A DNA stretch of 64,000 nucleotides from Datisca glomerata (lineage: Eukaryota; Streptophyta; Magnoliopsida; Cucurbitales; Datiscaceae), in contig QANY01007889.1 in the NCBI GenBank assembly GCA_003255025.1, positions 1,192,203 through 1,256,202 of the forward strand, written 5' to 3'. The first letter of the stretch is position 1, and every line of letters starts with the position of its first letter. Position numbers and translations under genes: made by a program. This document shows, in pieces, positions 47,644 through 59,038 of this stretch. The notes under the pieces are model-generated. The model did not search any database, was not told the origin of the DNA, and saw only the letters and a list, made by a program, of their open reading frames with translations.

Positions 47644-48295
47644 CACTTCATCTCGCAGATGAGATCAGGAATCTAGCTAAAGCAGGAAAGTCTTGCTAGA
47701 TATCAAAGTAAAGTGATGTCTGTCGAGCACCTCAGCTTGTAGACAGGATCAAGGATCTAGCCAGAGCAGGAAAGTTTGGCTATATATCAAGGTAAAGTGA
47801 TGTCTATCGAACACCTCAGCTCGCAGACGGGATCAAAGATCTAGCCATAAATATGAAAGTCTGGCTAGATATCAAGGTAAAGTGATGTCTGTCGAACACC
47901 TCAGCTGGCAGACGGGATCAAAGATCTAGCCATAAATATGAAAGTCTGGCTAGATATCAAGGTAAAGTGATGTCTGTCGAACACCTCACCTCACAGACGG
48001 GATCAAGGATCTAGCCAGAAAATGCAAGCATGACTAGATATCAAGGTAAGGTGATGTGTGTCGAGCACCTTAGCTCGCAGACGGGATCAAGGATTTAGCC
48101 TGAGCAGGAAATTCTGGCTAGATATTGAGATAAAATGATGTATGTCGAGTAACTCAACTCACAGATGAGATCAATGAACTAGCCAGAGCATGAAAGCCTG
48201 GCTAGACATCAAGATAAAATGATGTGTGGCGAGCACCTCAACTCGCAGATGGGATCAAGGGTCTAGCCAGAACAGACGCGTCTGGCTAGACATTA
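47644..48295. repeat. ~87 bp tandem repeat, about eight units
   Basis: Each unit contains 'gatgtctgtcgagcacctcagctcgcagacgggatcaagg', then 'atctagccagagcaggaaagtctggctagatatcaagg'. Repeated anchors (GGCTAGATATCAAGGTAAAGT) lie near 47693, 47780, 47868, 47949, 48033, 48117, 48203 and 48285. Within each unit CTAGCCAGA and TCTGGCTAG are inverted copies, so each can form a stem. Confidence 0.88.
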
Positions 48296-48339
48296 AGGAT
48301 CTTAAGTGTTGTGGTTTATCTACATTAGTAGAGAATGAC

Positions 48340-50830
48340 ATTAAAAATTAGCTTATGGAGTTCTAATCTAGTAATATATTAATAAATACACTTTTATAAG
48401 ACTTGGTTACATAAGCTCATTTGAAACTAAAAAGTTGGACGACTTAAGGCCACACACCCACCGGGATTTTTCAAGATAAAGTGTAAGTTGAAATTTATGT
48501 TAAAATTCTACATGATCACAATTCATAAGCTTTTCTTGGGTTATAGCTATTTTGAAACCTCTAAGACAAGTTTAGTTGGTCAAAACATTTTGTATCATAT
48601 TCCGTAGCTTTTCATAATTAGAGTTTATTGTTTTCTTGTTTGATTTTTTTTATTTTTTCATTTTGCTCAAGGACTAACAAAAAATTAAGTTTGAGGTATT
48701 TGATGAGTGTGTTTCACACTCATATTTTATATAGTCTTAATTTTAATTTTATTGGTTCTTTTAGATTAATTGCTTGATTTTATGTTTGTTTTTGTTGTTA
48801 TCTTGTTGGTTTTATATTCAAATGTATTTGGGTTGATTTTGAAATATTTGGAAGGCAAAAATATGGATAAAATGAGAAAAGAACGGACATGGACAGAAGG
48901 GCCAACGTCTCGACACTAGGCGCAGAACAGCAAGCCAGCGCCTTTGCGTTGGCATCTCAGCACCACATCGTTGGACGTTGGGCACAAAAACAGAACGCCA
49001 GCGCCGCGGCGCTGACACGTGGCTAGTCGAAACATAATGCATAAGCTCTGAGGAAAGTTTAGTTGGCTTATGGACATTTAATCTAGTAATAGATTAATAG
49101 ATCCACTTTTCTAAGACTTGGTTGGATAAGCTCATTTAAGACAAAGAAGTTGGACGACTTAAGGCGACACACACCCACTCGGTACTTTTCAAGGTAAAGT
49201 GTAAGTTAAAATTTATGTTAAAATTCTACATGATCACAATTCATAAGTTTTTCTTGGGTTATCGTTGTTTTAAAATCTCTGAGTTAAGTTTGGTTAGTCG
49301 AAACATTTCGTATCTTGTTCCGTAGATTTTCATAATTCTAGTTTATTGTTTTCTTGTTTGATATTTTTATATTTTTATTTTGCTCGAGGACTAGCCAAAG
49401 GTTAAGTTTGAAAGTATTTAATGAGTGTGTTTCATGCTCGTATTTTTGATAATCTTAATTTTAATTTTATTGGTTCTTTTAGATTTATTACTTGATTTAT
49501 GTTTATTATTGTTTTTATCTTGTATGTTTGATATTCAAATACATTTGAGTTGATTTAAAAGAGTCGAAAGGTAAAATTAAGGATAAAATGAGAAAAGAAC
49601 AGACTTGGGCAGAAGGGTCAGCGTCACGACGTTGGGAGTAGAACAACATGCCAGCGTCGGGGCACTGGCGTGTCACCCCCAAAATAGAACACCAGCACCA
49701 GGGCGCTGGCACACAGACAACAGAAACATAATGCATAATCTAATAATAGATTAATAGATTAACTTTTATAAGACTTGGTTGCATAAGCTCATTTAAAACT
49801 AAAAAGTTGGACGACTTAAGGTGACACACACCTACTCGAGATTTTTCAAGGTAAAGCGTAAGTTGAAATTTATGTTAAAATTTTATATGATCACAATTCA
49901 AAAGCTTTTCTTGGGTTATCGCTATTTTAAAATTTCTGAGACAAGTTTAGTTAGTCAAAACATTTCATATCTTGTTCCGTAGGTTTTCATAATTAGAGTT
50001 TATTATTTTCTTATTTGATTTTTATTTGCTCGAGGACTAGCAAAAAAGTTAAGTTTTGGGGTATTTGATGACTGTGTTTCACACCATATTTTAGCTATTC
50101 TTAATTTTAATTTTACTAGTTCTTTTAGATTTCTTGCTTGGTTTATGTTTGTTTTTGTTTTTATCTTGTATGTTTGACATTCAAATGTATTTGGGTTGAT
50201 TTTGAAAGAGTTAAAAAGAAAAAATGCAGATAAAATGAGAAAAGAACGAACCTGGACAAAAGGGCCAACGTCTCGACGTTGGGTGCAAAACAACACGCAA
50301 CCAGCAAAAATAAAATGTGTGATAATAGATCCTTTTTTATAAGACGTGGTTGCTTAAGATCATTTAAGACTAAGAAGTTGGACAACTTAAGGCGACGCAC
50401 ACCCACTCAGGATTTTTTAGGGTAAAGTGTAAGTTAAAATTCTACATGATCACAATTCAAAAGTTTTTACTGGGTTATCGCTATTTTGAAATCTCTATAG
50501 TAAGTTTAGTTAGTCAAAACATTTTCATATCTTGTTCCGTAGTTTTTCATTATTAGAGTTTATTGTTTTCTAGCAAAAATATAAGTTTGGGGGTATTTGA
50601 TGAATGTGTTTCACACTCATATTTTAAATAATCTTAATTTTAATTTTATTTGTTCTTTTAGATTTGTTGCTTGATCAATTTTTTTTGCTTTTTATCTTCT
50701 AAGTTTGATATTCAAATGTATTTTGGGTGATTGAAAGAGTTGGAATGCCAAAATACAGATAAAATGAGACAAGAACGAACTTGGGCAGAAGGGTCAGTGT
50801 CACGACGCTGGGCGCAAGTTTCTGGCTTCT
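48340..50830. repeat. Four tandem units of ~0.5-0.7 kb
   Basis: Each unit has, in order, 'agtaatagattaatagat', 'ttataagacttggttgcataagctcattta', 'agttggacgacttaaggcgacacacaccca', 'ggtatttgatgagtgtgtttcacactcat', and then a GC-rich block with 'cagaagggccagcgtcacgacg'. Starts are near 48363, 49081, 49734 and 50318, so lengths fall (about 718, 653, 584 and 510). The purine-rich GTTTGGGGGTATTTGATG word resembles a polypurine tract plus LTR start, hinting at retroelement origin. Short open frames on the minus strand are not credible genes. Confidence 0.8.
48999..49014. other. GC-rich perfect palindrome CAGCGCCGCGGCGCTG
   Basis: A 16-base perfect palindrome in the GC-rich block of the first 0.7 kb unit. 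Decayed versions lie in later units (for example ACCAGCACCAGGGCGCTGG near 49690). It stands out against the AT-rich surroundings. Confidence 0.85.
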
Positions 50831-50834
50831 TGTT

Positions 50835-51480
50835 AGCAGTCATGCCAATAAAATAATTCATTATTTTATATAAACTTAATTATTTAAGTTTTTTAATTAT
50901 TTTATCTATACGCTTATAAATTAACTGTTTTATTAATGCTATCAATAAAATCATTCATTATTTTTTACTACACCAAAAGATAAATAAATTTACTGAAGTT
51001 CTTATCATGCTTGCTGTCACAACTGATAGCCCATCTGGTACTCCGAGCTTCCAGCTTCTGGCCAGCAGTCATACATTGACAATTTGATAGGTCAGGGTAC
51101 TTATAGATTTAAATAATGTTATAGCTAGCACTCTTTTTTCTTTTCTGGGGTTTCCTCCATGAGATTTTTACCAGACAATGTTTTTTTAACGAGGCTAGTC
51201 AAATGCGTTTTTACATTTTGTACCTAATGTTTATATTGTGTTATGTTGATATTTCTTTAGCTTTCTACTGGTTGAGTCACCTTAAGTGATGTTCCTTCCC
51301 GTTCTGAACTCTTCTTTGTTTCTTTTTCTTTTTTCTTATTTAATAATATTTGTCAAGATACTAGCTTCTAGAATAGCTAGTCGCCTTTTTTCCTCTGACT
51401 TAATGATAATTTTTCAATAAATTATGCAATCAGTAGGTTTATGGTTATTCAAAAAGTAACCTATATAACACTTTTTATAT
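50835..51480. other. AT-rich DNA, no gene seen
   Basis: Two loose copies of 'cttctggccagcagtcat' (about 50822-50845 and 51053-51072) flank an AT-rich stretch. Nothing else was recognised. Confidence 0.45.
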
Positions 51481-52010
51481 ATGCCGACGGACAATTTGTA
51501 CAATATTAACAACTTGATACTAGATGATGCGGAGACATCTTGGATAATGTCTCGGATACATAATGTGCGTGAAACAACAGTAGATGCAATAAGACAAGCA
51601 GATGATGCTTATCAAGCTTATTTATCAAAAAGACATGCAATACACACTTCATCTAAAAGAAGTCAACAAGAACCATATATGCCTCGACACGAACCATACA
51701 TGTCTTAGTAAAAGACATACACGTTGTCAGTTTTTTATATATACCTTTGGAGATGAGTCAATGACTCAACTTGGTTCCTCTTCTGAGTCATGTCATCAAC
51801 CTCAATGCCGTAGAGAATGACGGGGTGCGGCTCTTGGAGGAAGAGGTAGAAGGTTGCCCGAAACTTAGAAGACGCCTATTGTGGAAGATGCTCCTATTTT
51901 AGAGGAAGACACGCCTATTTTGGAGGAAGACGCTCCTATTGCAGAACTCGTTAATGAAGAACGTATGTCACAAGTAACATAATTACAAACATATGAAAGA
52001 TGTCCTAGCA
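51481..52010 (+). pseudogene. Hypothetical protein fragment with DAPILEE repeats
   Basis: An open frame of 75 codons begins MPTDNLYNINNLILDD and contains ADDAYQAYLSKRH. After frame changes the plus strand reads about three repeats of a DAPILEE-like peptide (51871-51945), from a 24-base DNA repeat. It may be the tail of a transposon-related plant protein. I do not recognise the family. Confidence 0.3.
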
Positions 52011-52312
52011 TAATTAGAAGATGACCAACGTGTGGAGCATGATTGACATATTTGATACTTCTTAGTCTTGGTATTGTGTAACAAACATTTTTAGAATAAT
52101 TATATTGGAGTTGTAATGGTCTTTTTTATCATATTAGAGTTGTAATGGTTTGAATCATATTTTTCTCTTTATGTTGTATCGTTTGTCAAAAATACAAGCT
52201 ACTTATTATTTTTGCTTAGATATAGGATTATAAGATGTTATGCATGCTGATATGATTATACAGGTTTGAATTAGGTAAAGTATGAAAAGAGGCAAAGGGG
52301 GCTAGAATCAAT

Positions 52313-52560
52313 ACTGAAATCGTCTTTGCAAAAGATGATTTTCAGTTTAAAATGAAATACCTCAAATCATCTTTTGCAAAGACGGTTTCAGTGGCAGAGA
52401 AAGTCATCTTTGCAAAAGATTATTTTCAATACAGCGGAAATCATCTTTTACAAAGACGGTTTCAGTGGTAGAGAAAGTCATTTTTGTAAAAGATGATTTC
52501 AATACAACGAAAATCATCTTTGATTTTTAATACAACGGAAGTCAAAGGCTATTTTAAAAT
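52313..52560. repeat. Run of near-perfect hairpins (CATCTTTTGCAAAGACG family)
   Basis: Arms at 52313-52341 and 52364-52392 are complementary over about 29 bases with one mismatch, around a ~22-base loop. The core CGTCTTTGCAAAAGATGATT (52321-52340) and its complement (52365-52384) are perfect. A second, weaker pair follows at about 52405-52470, and a partial third at about 52480-52530. A single inverted unit has been duplicated. Confidence 0.85.
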
Positions 52561-52564
52561 GATT

Positions 52565-54406
52565 TTCACTGTGGCCATAGTTTTGGAATATTTTCCAAAA
52601 GTACTATGGTTTTGGAATATTTTCTAAAACTACTTTATTTTAGCTTTTTAAAACTATGGTACAAGTGTGAAACCCCGATAAAGTGTCAAATTATTTTAAA
52701 AATAATTAGCAAGATTTAGATACTAAAACTCTATAATCTATATCTACTTTTAAAGTATAGTACATGTGTTGCACGTAGATAAAAATATTAGAAATTACAT
52801 AAAATTATTTTGATTGTGAATATTGTTTTTGTTATTTTAAGGATAATTAGAGAACTACTTCGACGATTGAAACTATTTGAATAAAAGTAGGTGGGTTTTA
52901 GAATAACGTTGTACATTTATTACAATTTTATTCATATTAGTCGAAAAGCACGTTCTTGGCACGTGTTAAAGAATTTCAAAATTAATGTATTTATTTTGAA
53001 AGCTAATGTATTAATTTCAATGTTAATAATAAGTTTTAAAATTATTATTAATGTTGAAACAAATATATTAGCTTTCAAAATGATGTAAATCTAAAACAAA
53101 CGAAAATAGTTGTGATAATTTTCTCATATTTACAATTAAAATATTACAAAAAAACGTGAATATGTCATACATCACTTGGAGATGATATATTTATAATAAC
53201 ACTATTGCAAATAAAATAAAACTTGAATAAGTATGCATCATCTCGAGAAAATAAATTATCTATTAAAATTTTTTAATTAAAGAACATACGATCCTAACAA
53301 ATTCATAAAATAAATAAGATGAAAAAAACTACAAAATTATTTGAGAAGATAAAATTAAATATGACAAACTATTTTACTACGGATAATGGACATTGAAAAT
53401 TATTACATTTATCATAAAAGTAAAAAAATAAACAAAAAATATATATATTCCAGATAGACAATAACTCATTGTTGTTGACTGAAATAATATTTATAATATA
53501 AGAATCTCTAAAATCATACATAATGCTTCACATTCCTAATAACATAACAATATAAAATACTAAATTTAATAAAGTATTAGTAAAAGAATAATTAGTTAAT
53601 AGAATTAAATACAAAAAAATAAAACTTACTCTTATACCATTTTTAGTGGAGCTTAAAGAGTAAAAGTGGAAATCAAACGTTTCTCTCTATTAACCATTTT
53701 AATATAGTAGAGATAGAGATATTTAGTTTTGTAATAGCACTACTTATCTTGTACCATCTTTCATTATTAATTTTTAATTTGTAATTATCTAATAAAATGT
53801 ACTCTTTTGCTTTATTCTCTCTAATAATTTGTTTGTGATTATTTTTATTCTATAATAATTTTTTTTATCAATATTTAATAAAATGTAATAGTTTATATTA
53901 TTTTGTTATTAGGAATGTGAAGACCAGATTTACTTGATAACGAGCAGTTATTATCTATTTACATTATTTTTTAGGGTTGATATATGATGTAATCACTTTT
54001 GTACTAGTTACTAGTATTTCATTTTTAATTTTATTTTAAATGTAATAATGTCTAAATATCAATTACATGTAGCAAAATTGTTTTTGTAATATTTCATTTT
54101 TCTTCTCAAATAAATATTTTTAAATTTTTTAAATTTATATATTCTATATATACACCTATACTATGTAGAATGAATGCTTAAATGAGATAATTTTTTCATT
54201 TTCTTTTTCTATACATATGTATTTATATTATATTGAGGAAAACCATGCATATGGACCATGTGAACTATCTATATAGTTAAATGACCTAATTTTCTTATAC
54301 CTTGAAGAAATGGATGAATCGACCGTCACAAACTAAAAAAACTTATTCATTTACAATTGCGTTCTCCTTTATAAGTCAAATTTTTCCTATAAATAAATTA
54401 TGTTAA
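52565..54406. other. Very AT-rich DNA, no gene
   Basis: No coding content was recognised. Words near 52738-52760 (CTATATCTACTTTTAAAG) and 53690-53720 (complement of TATCTCTACTATATTAAAA) are weakly inverted and might be ends of an old non-autonomous element, but this is not firm. Confidence 0.4.
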
Positions 54407-54415
54407 TGCAAACTA
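54407..54415. other. Left 9 bp target duplication TGCAAACTA
   Basis: It matches TACAAACTA at 58780-58788 in 8 of 9 bases. Nine bases is the usual MULE duplication length. Confidence 0.7.
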
Positions 54416-54799
54416 GACAAAATTATCAAATTGACCATTGTAGTTTGTCTCATTTTTCAATTTGACTATCATTTTTTCAAAAATCTCAATATGGCCTTCC
54501 TATTGTACTTTATATTTCAATGTGATCCTTCAGGCACTCCACATTTATAGACTTTGACAGAGAGACATATGTGGCACGTTATATGCTTATGTGGCATGTT
54601 ATATACATATGTGACACACACGAGACCCACCTAATGTAATGACAACAAAAAAACTCTCTCTCTTCCAATTATAACCCTTCATAATTTCTATCTTCTTACC
54701 TACCCCTTCATATTAAATGCGATTTTACTTTTTATTTTTCACTTTTCTATCCCCCCATCACTTTCGCCTTTTCAAGCTTGAAGTTGAGCCAAGACCTTC

Positions 54800-57000
54800 A
54801 TCCACCATAAAACCTGCTACAAATGAGGTTATGAAAAGAAGTCCACAAAGACATGGGTCTAAAACTCAACAAAGTCTGCCATAGCTTTTCTAGCGTGACA
54901 TGGGTGTTAAGATTGTATCTTAAAAAATACTAAAATTCTATTGTATTTATTGAGACATTTAATTTTGATTAATAATAAATAGTTTATTATTATATTATGT
55001 GCAATACATTCTTGAAAAATGTACACAAGCATAAGAGCATTTAGTTCACAAGAATATTGTATTTAACAAAAAGTTATTTATAACTTATCAATACTTAATT
55101 TCAAAGTATAATAAAGTTGTGCGTTTTACTAAGAAAAGACTATAGTATATTAACTCTATTATGTAGAGTGACTTACCTTGGTTACTAGGTAGAGACCTCG
55201 TTAATATACTAGTGCATTTGAAATACATTAAAATGACTAATGAGTCTAATTCTTAGTAAAATAATATCAAATGAAAATCAAGACTCATACCTCTTATTTT
55301 ATGAGAACTCTCAATTTTGAGAGAGTTATAAACTTACATTTAATAACTTAGTCATTTTCATCTATCAATAATGAGACTCTATGAGTCAATATATTCTGTA
55401 GGTTGGATGACTGAGTTATTAGATAGTGAATTCATAGATTCTCGATAGTAGAATCCATAGACATTTTTAATTAAATGACATAGTACCTCTTAAGTAATTT
55501 ATTTATGAAGTCACCATAAACTAAGCGCTTAGTATCTCTCATGGAATACTAAAGATTTGATAATTTTACTCGAGGCATCAAGCATGAAAATTATCGTAGT
55601 TGACCGATAGAATGAATTTAGAATCTAATGATATCAAGATGTGTATAAATATTAGGTTGATAGTAATTAATCTAATTATACATGGTATTATATTATGGAG
55701 TGACATTTACATTGATGATTGAAGTTCAATTACGATTTAATAGTGGAGTTAATCGTAATTAATAATTAATAAATTTGATTGAGTTTAATTGATATAGTTT
55801 ATTAATTATGTAGCCAAATGCATTTTTATTCTTATGATCCCCTTACTAGCATCAGATTTGAGTTATGTTATGACGAGATTTGTTTAATAAACAAAGTAGC
55901 TCAAAGTGGATATCCTATAGTCAAATCAATCAATTGATTTAAAAACTAACTCAGTCTTAATTCTAAAAGGTAAAAATTAATTAAAGTTAATTTAATTAAG
56001 TTTAATTCATTAAAACAAGTGTATGGTTGGGATTTTCCCAACCATTGTTTTGTTTCACACAAGTTACAAATTGTTGCCCATGTGAATAGCTGGTAAATCT
56101 AAAAGGCCATCTTTGTATAAAACTACTTTTTTGATGTATAAATTGATATAGTGAATTGGCCGAACAAAGCTTTGGAAGATGAGAAGACATAAGTTAGTTT
56201 TTGGGGTTATTTTTTATCATTCGTGATTTTAGTTGACGGTTCGAGAAATAGTAAGGAAGACTACGAGATTTTGATTTTCGATTTTCACACTTCAAAATAT
56301 TTTTTTTTCTAGTCCATATAAGTAGGTTGTTTTTTAAAAAGTTCAAGATATAGTATCTTCCATTGTGACGATTTCTTTAAGGGGGCTAGAGCAAAAAATT
56401 GATATACCAAGACATGTGAGACGTAAGCGAAATGAGGAACCAAACAACTCAACCAAGTACTAGTAAGCTTAGATGAGGACATGACACTATTAATTTCTTA
56501 CTCTTCTACTTAATCACTCCCTTAATTTAGCTTATAGTTAATCTAATCTCTAAACCCATATTTATTTAAAAAGACTCGTCTATGTTTTCAATTATGTTTT
56601 ATTTGCTTCTCTCTCTTTGTGTGTCTATTTTCTTTGTTTTTTGGCTGCTCATTGGCCTTGCACGATAGTTGAACCGCCGACCTGTGCTTCCCTTCTTCTC
56701 TCTTTCTCTTTGCCAACCCAACATGTGGGTGTTTGGACCTAAACCCGACGGACTCCATTGTCATAGGTTATATTTGATATGTATACCAAATGCTTTTCAT
56801 TACTGATTCTGCTAATTTATTTAATTGGGTGAGATGAGTTGCTTTAAAGTTAGATTCATTGTTGATAAAATGATGGGATTGATTATTGTTTGGTTTGAAT
56901 TTAAAGGCAGAGAAGGGAATATGAAGTGTCGAAGGGCATTAACTTCAGTAAATTTAGTGAATGAGAGAGATGAAGGAGATGAAAGAAAAAGAAATAGTAA
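54800..57000. other. Interior of the MULE-type element, no gene recognised
   Basis: AT-rich sequence. Something starting TGTTAAGATTG near 54909 might be an LTR but has no matching end. Around 56640-56760 the composition becomes GC-richer, and an open frame of 65 codons (56825-57022) runs up to the inner element, with no recognisable domain. A captured gene fragment is possible. Confidence 0.4.
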
Positions 57001-58419
57001 GGGGCTGTTTGATACGGGTTAAATAAGAATACTGAAAAAATTAAGTTGATGAGTAAATTTAGATGGTAAAGTTAGATGACAATATTTTAGAATAACCATA
57101 TTTGATAATAGATGGTTAAGTTAAAAGGTTAGTAGGAAAATGAGATTACTTTATTTGGTATAAATTGAAGTTCGTAAATTTATTTAAAAAGTTGCTAGAA
57201 AAAATTGTTGAAAAAATTGTATAAAGAATTTAAGAATAATTGAATTATTGTGGAGCCCACATGTTAACTATTTAAGTTGTTTAAGTTATTCTTTTACTTA
57301 CATTGTACAGATATTTTTTTTTGAAAAATGACGTATTTAACCACTATATTTTATAACAAGTTTTAATGTGGTTATTATAATTAAAAAAATATCAATTTCA
57401 TCATCAAATTTTATATATTTTTTCATGTGATCATTCTACTGGGCAACATTAATATTTTTAATATGTTTGCTGAAATGGCACGTGTATAATAACGCTCTAT
57501 ACCAACAAAAATTAAAAATACTAACGATGACTAGCGGAATGACCACATCAAAAAATTGTGTAAATGTTGATAATGAAATTGGACCATTTTAATTATAATG
57601 TTTACATTAAAACTTGATATAAACTATAATAGTCAAATATGTGATTTTTTAAATATTTTTTAAACAAAAATATAGTATTTACTAAATAGCAGATTATTTA
57701 AAATTTACAATAAAAAATGTATATAGATCATTTTTTTATATCACCTAACGAATTTGTGTATTTGACAAGAAAATACTCGGAACTTCTTCTTAATTAGCTA
57801 TTAATTTTGGAGAATTTTTTAAAATTACTAATGTTCATTTTAATCATTTAAACTTCATATTATACCATATAAATAATTCATGAATCCTTAAGTTTTTTTA
57901 GCACAATATTTTGTATCATTTAAACCTATGACTGGTTTACAAGACGAGCCTTTTGGAAATGGAGCGGACGAGACAAAAATCTCAGCCCGTTTAAAAAATA
58001 AAAGTTTCAATCACGACCCGAACGGATTTGAGACGAGAAAAAAATCTCAAATTCAGGATCGGAATGGGTTTGGTCCCGTCGGGACCAGAACGACCGCGGT
58101 TAAAATTCTAGGATCAAGATTTTTTATGACCCGTAGATAAGACTTTGGTGTTGAAGAAAATAAAATAATCAAATCAAAGTAGGTATGAATGTAAATAAGT
58201 AATAATATTTTATTGGAATTTAGGAAGGTAAAGAGATATTTTAAAAAATGTGTTGATAAAATAAGAAAATGATAGGTAAAATAATGTAGGATTGTTATTT
58301 AATCAGATTAAATAACTTTACCATATCAAATAAGAATATTTGAAACAAACATTGGAAAGTATTGAAAAATAAGTTTACCATGTATTTTTTCACGCAGATA
58401 ACTGCAACCAAACGGCCCT
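57001..58419. mobile_element. Harbinger/Tourist-like non-autonomous element (1419 bp) inside the MULE
   Basis: Left end GGGGCTGTTTGA and reverse complement of the right end AGGGCCGTTTGG match in 9 of 12 bases. TAA flanks both sides (56998-57000 and 58420-58422). GGGC-TGTTTG ends with a 3 bp TAA/TTA duplication are typical of PIF/Harbinger and its Tourist MITEs. Subterminal blocks are AT-rich and also roughly inverted. No transposase is present. Confidence 0.55.
57320..57652. mobile_element. MULE-type MITE (333 bp) inside the Harbinger-like element
   Basis: The two halves are inverted copies over about 120 bases each. The left half reads TGACGTATTTAACCACTAT. The reverse complement of the right end reads TCACATATTTGACTATTAT. 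Both then continue TATTATAATTAAAA and AATTTCAT. ATATTTTTT (57311-57319 and 57653-57661) is a perfect 9 bp duplication, though low in complexity. Confidence 0.7.
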
Positions 58420-58788
58420 TAAAGATGAGAGAGATGTAAAAATATGAAGTTAAAAAATGTGTAAATAATGAGAAAATCAAAAAGTTAGTGAGAGGAGAGA
58501 AAAAAATCAGAGGGAAATGTGATGAAGTAGAAAAACTGTGAGAAGAAAGATAACGTGCATGTTTTTTAGACCCACTTACGTCATGTGTGCAATTAACATG
58601 TTGTGCATGCATATAACGTGCCAAGTCAGTAAAACCATCAAAATTCATAAACAACGATTGACAAAAGGATAAAATTAAGACGTTAACCAAAGTGTGACAA
58701 CTAAATTGAAAATTTTAAAAATACGATGGCTAAATTAAAAATAGAGCTAAATTCTGATGGTCAATTTGGTAATTTTTCCTACAAACTA

Positions 58789-59038
58789 ATTAGACATGTA
58801 CAAGGAGCATGGCCCGCTAACTCTAAACAACCAACAAACAAACTGTACCAAAGCCACAATATAGCTTGTTATAATCATAACTATTTACTCTAACCAAATA
58901 GCTACTTGAAAAAAACCAAGTAACATATCATGGGTCCATTTCAAATTAGCACCCCCAAAGGACTAATAAGTCCTAGTTCAACCGTAAATCCATGTCAGAA
59001 TCAGATTTAAAGTCTTCAAAACAATGAAGCAATCTATC
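58789..59038. other. Short intergenic stretch between elements
   Basis: No feature recognised. Its last five bases, CTATC (59034-59038), are the left target duplication of the solo LTR. Confidence 0.6.

Larger units (their letters stand above)
54416..58779. mobile_element. MULE-type non-autonomous element with long inverted ends (4364 bp)
   Basis: The left end (GACAAAATTATCAAATTGACCA) and the reverse complement of the right end (GGAAAAATTACCAAATTGACCA) pair over roughly 250-360 bases with moderate divergence. Shared words include TTTTTCAATTT, TGGCACGTTATATGC and AGACCCAC. A 9 bp target duplication flanks it (8/9). No transposase is visible inside, and an inner Harbinger-like element was inserted later. 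Long TIRs with a 9 bp duplication point to the Mutator superfamily. Confidence 0.75.

Noticed and set aside
47437..50830. The tandem arrays as a CRISPR locus
   Set aside because: Units are adjacent without unique spacers of constant size, the DNA is plant nuclear, and no cas genes are present.
52730..53720. A possible Helitron or MITE with weakly inverted ends
   Set aside because: The ends match only loosely in very AT-rich DNA, and no TC...CTRR ends with a hairpin or target duplication could be fixed.
54909..56560. A possible solo LTR starting TGTTAAGATTG
   Set aside because: No matching CA end with a target duplication was found.
57928..58140. A 70-codon frame with GC-richer text
   Set aside because: It lies inside the non-autonomous Harbinger-like element, has no domain, and contains a palindrome (GGTCCCGTCGGGACC) that explains part of the open frame.
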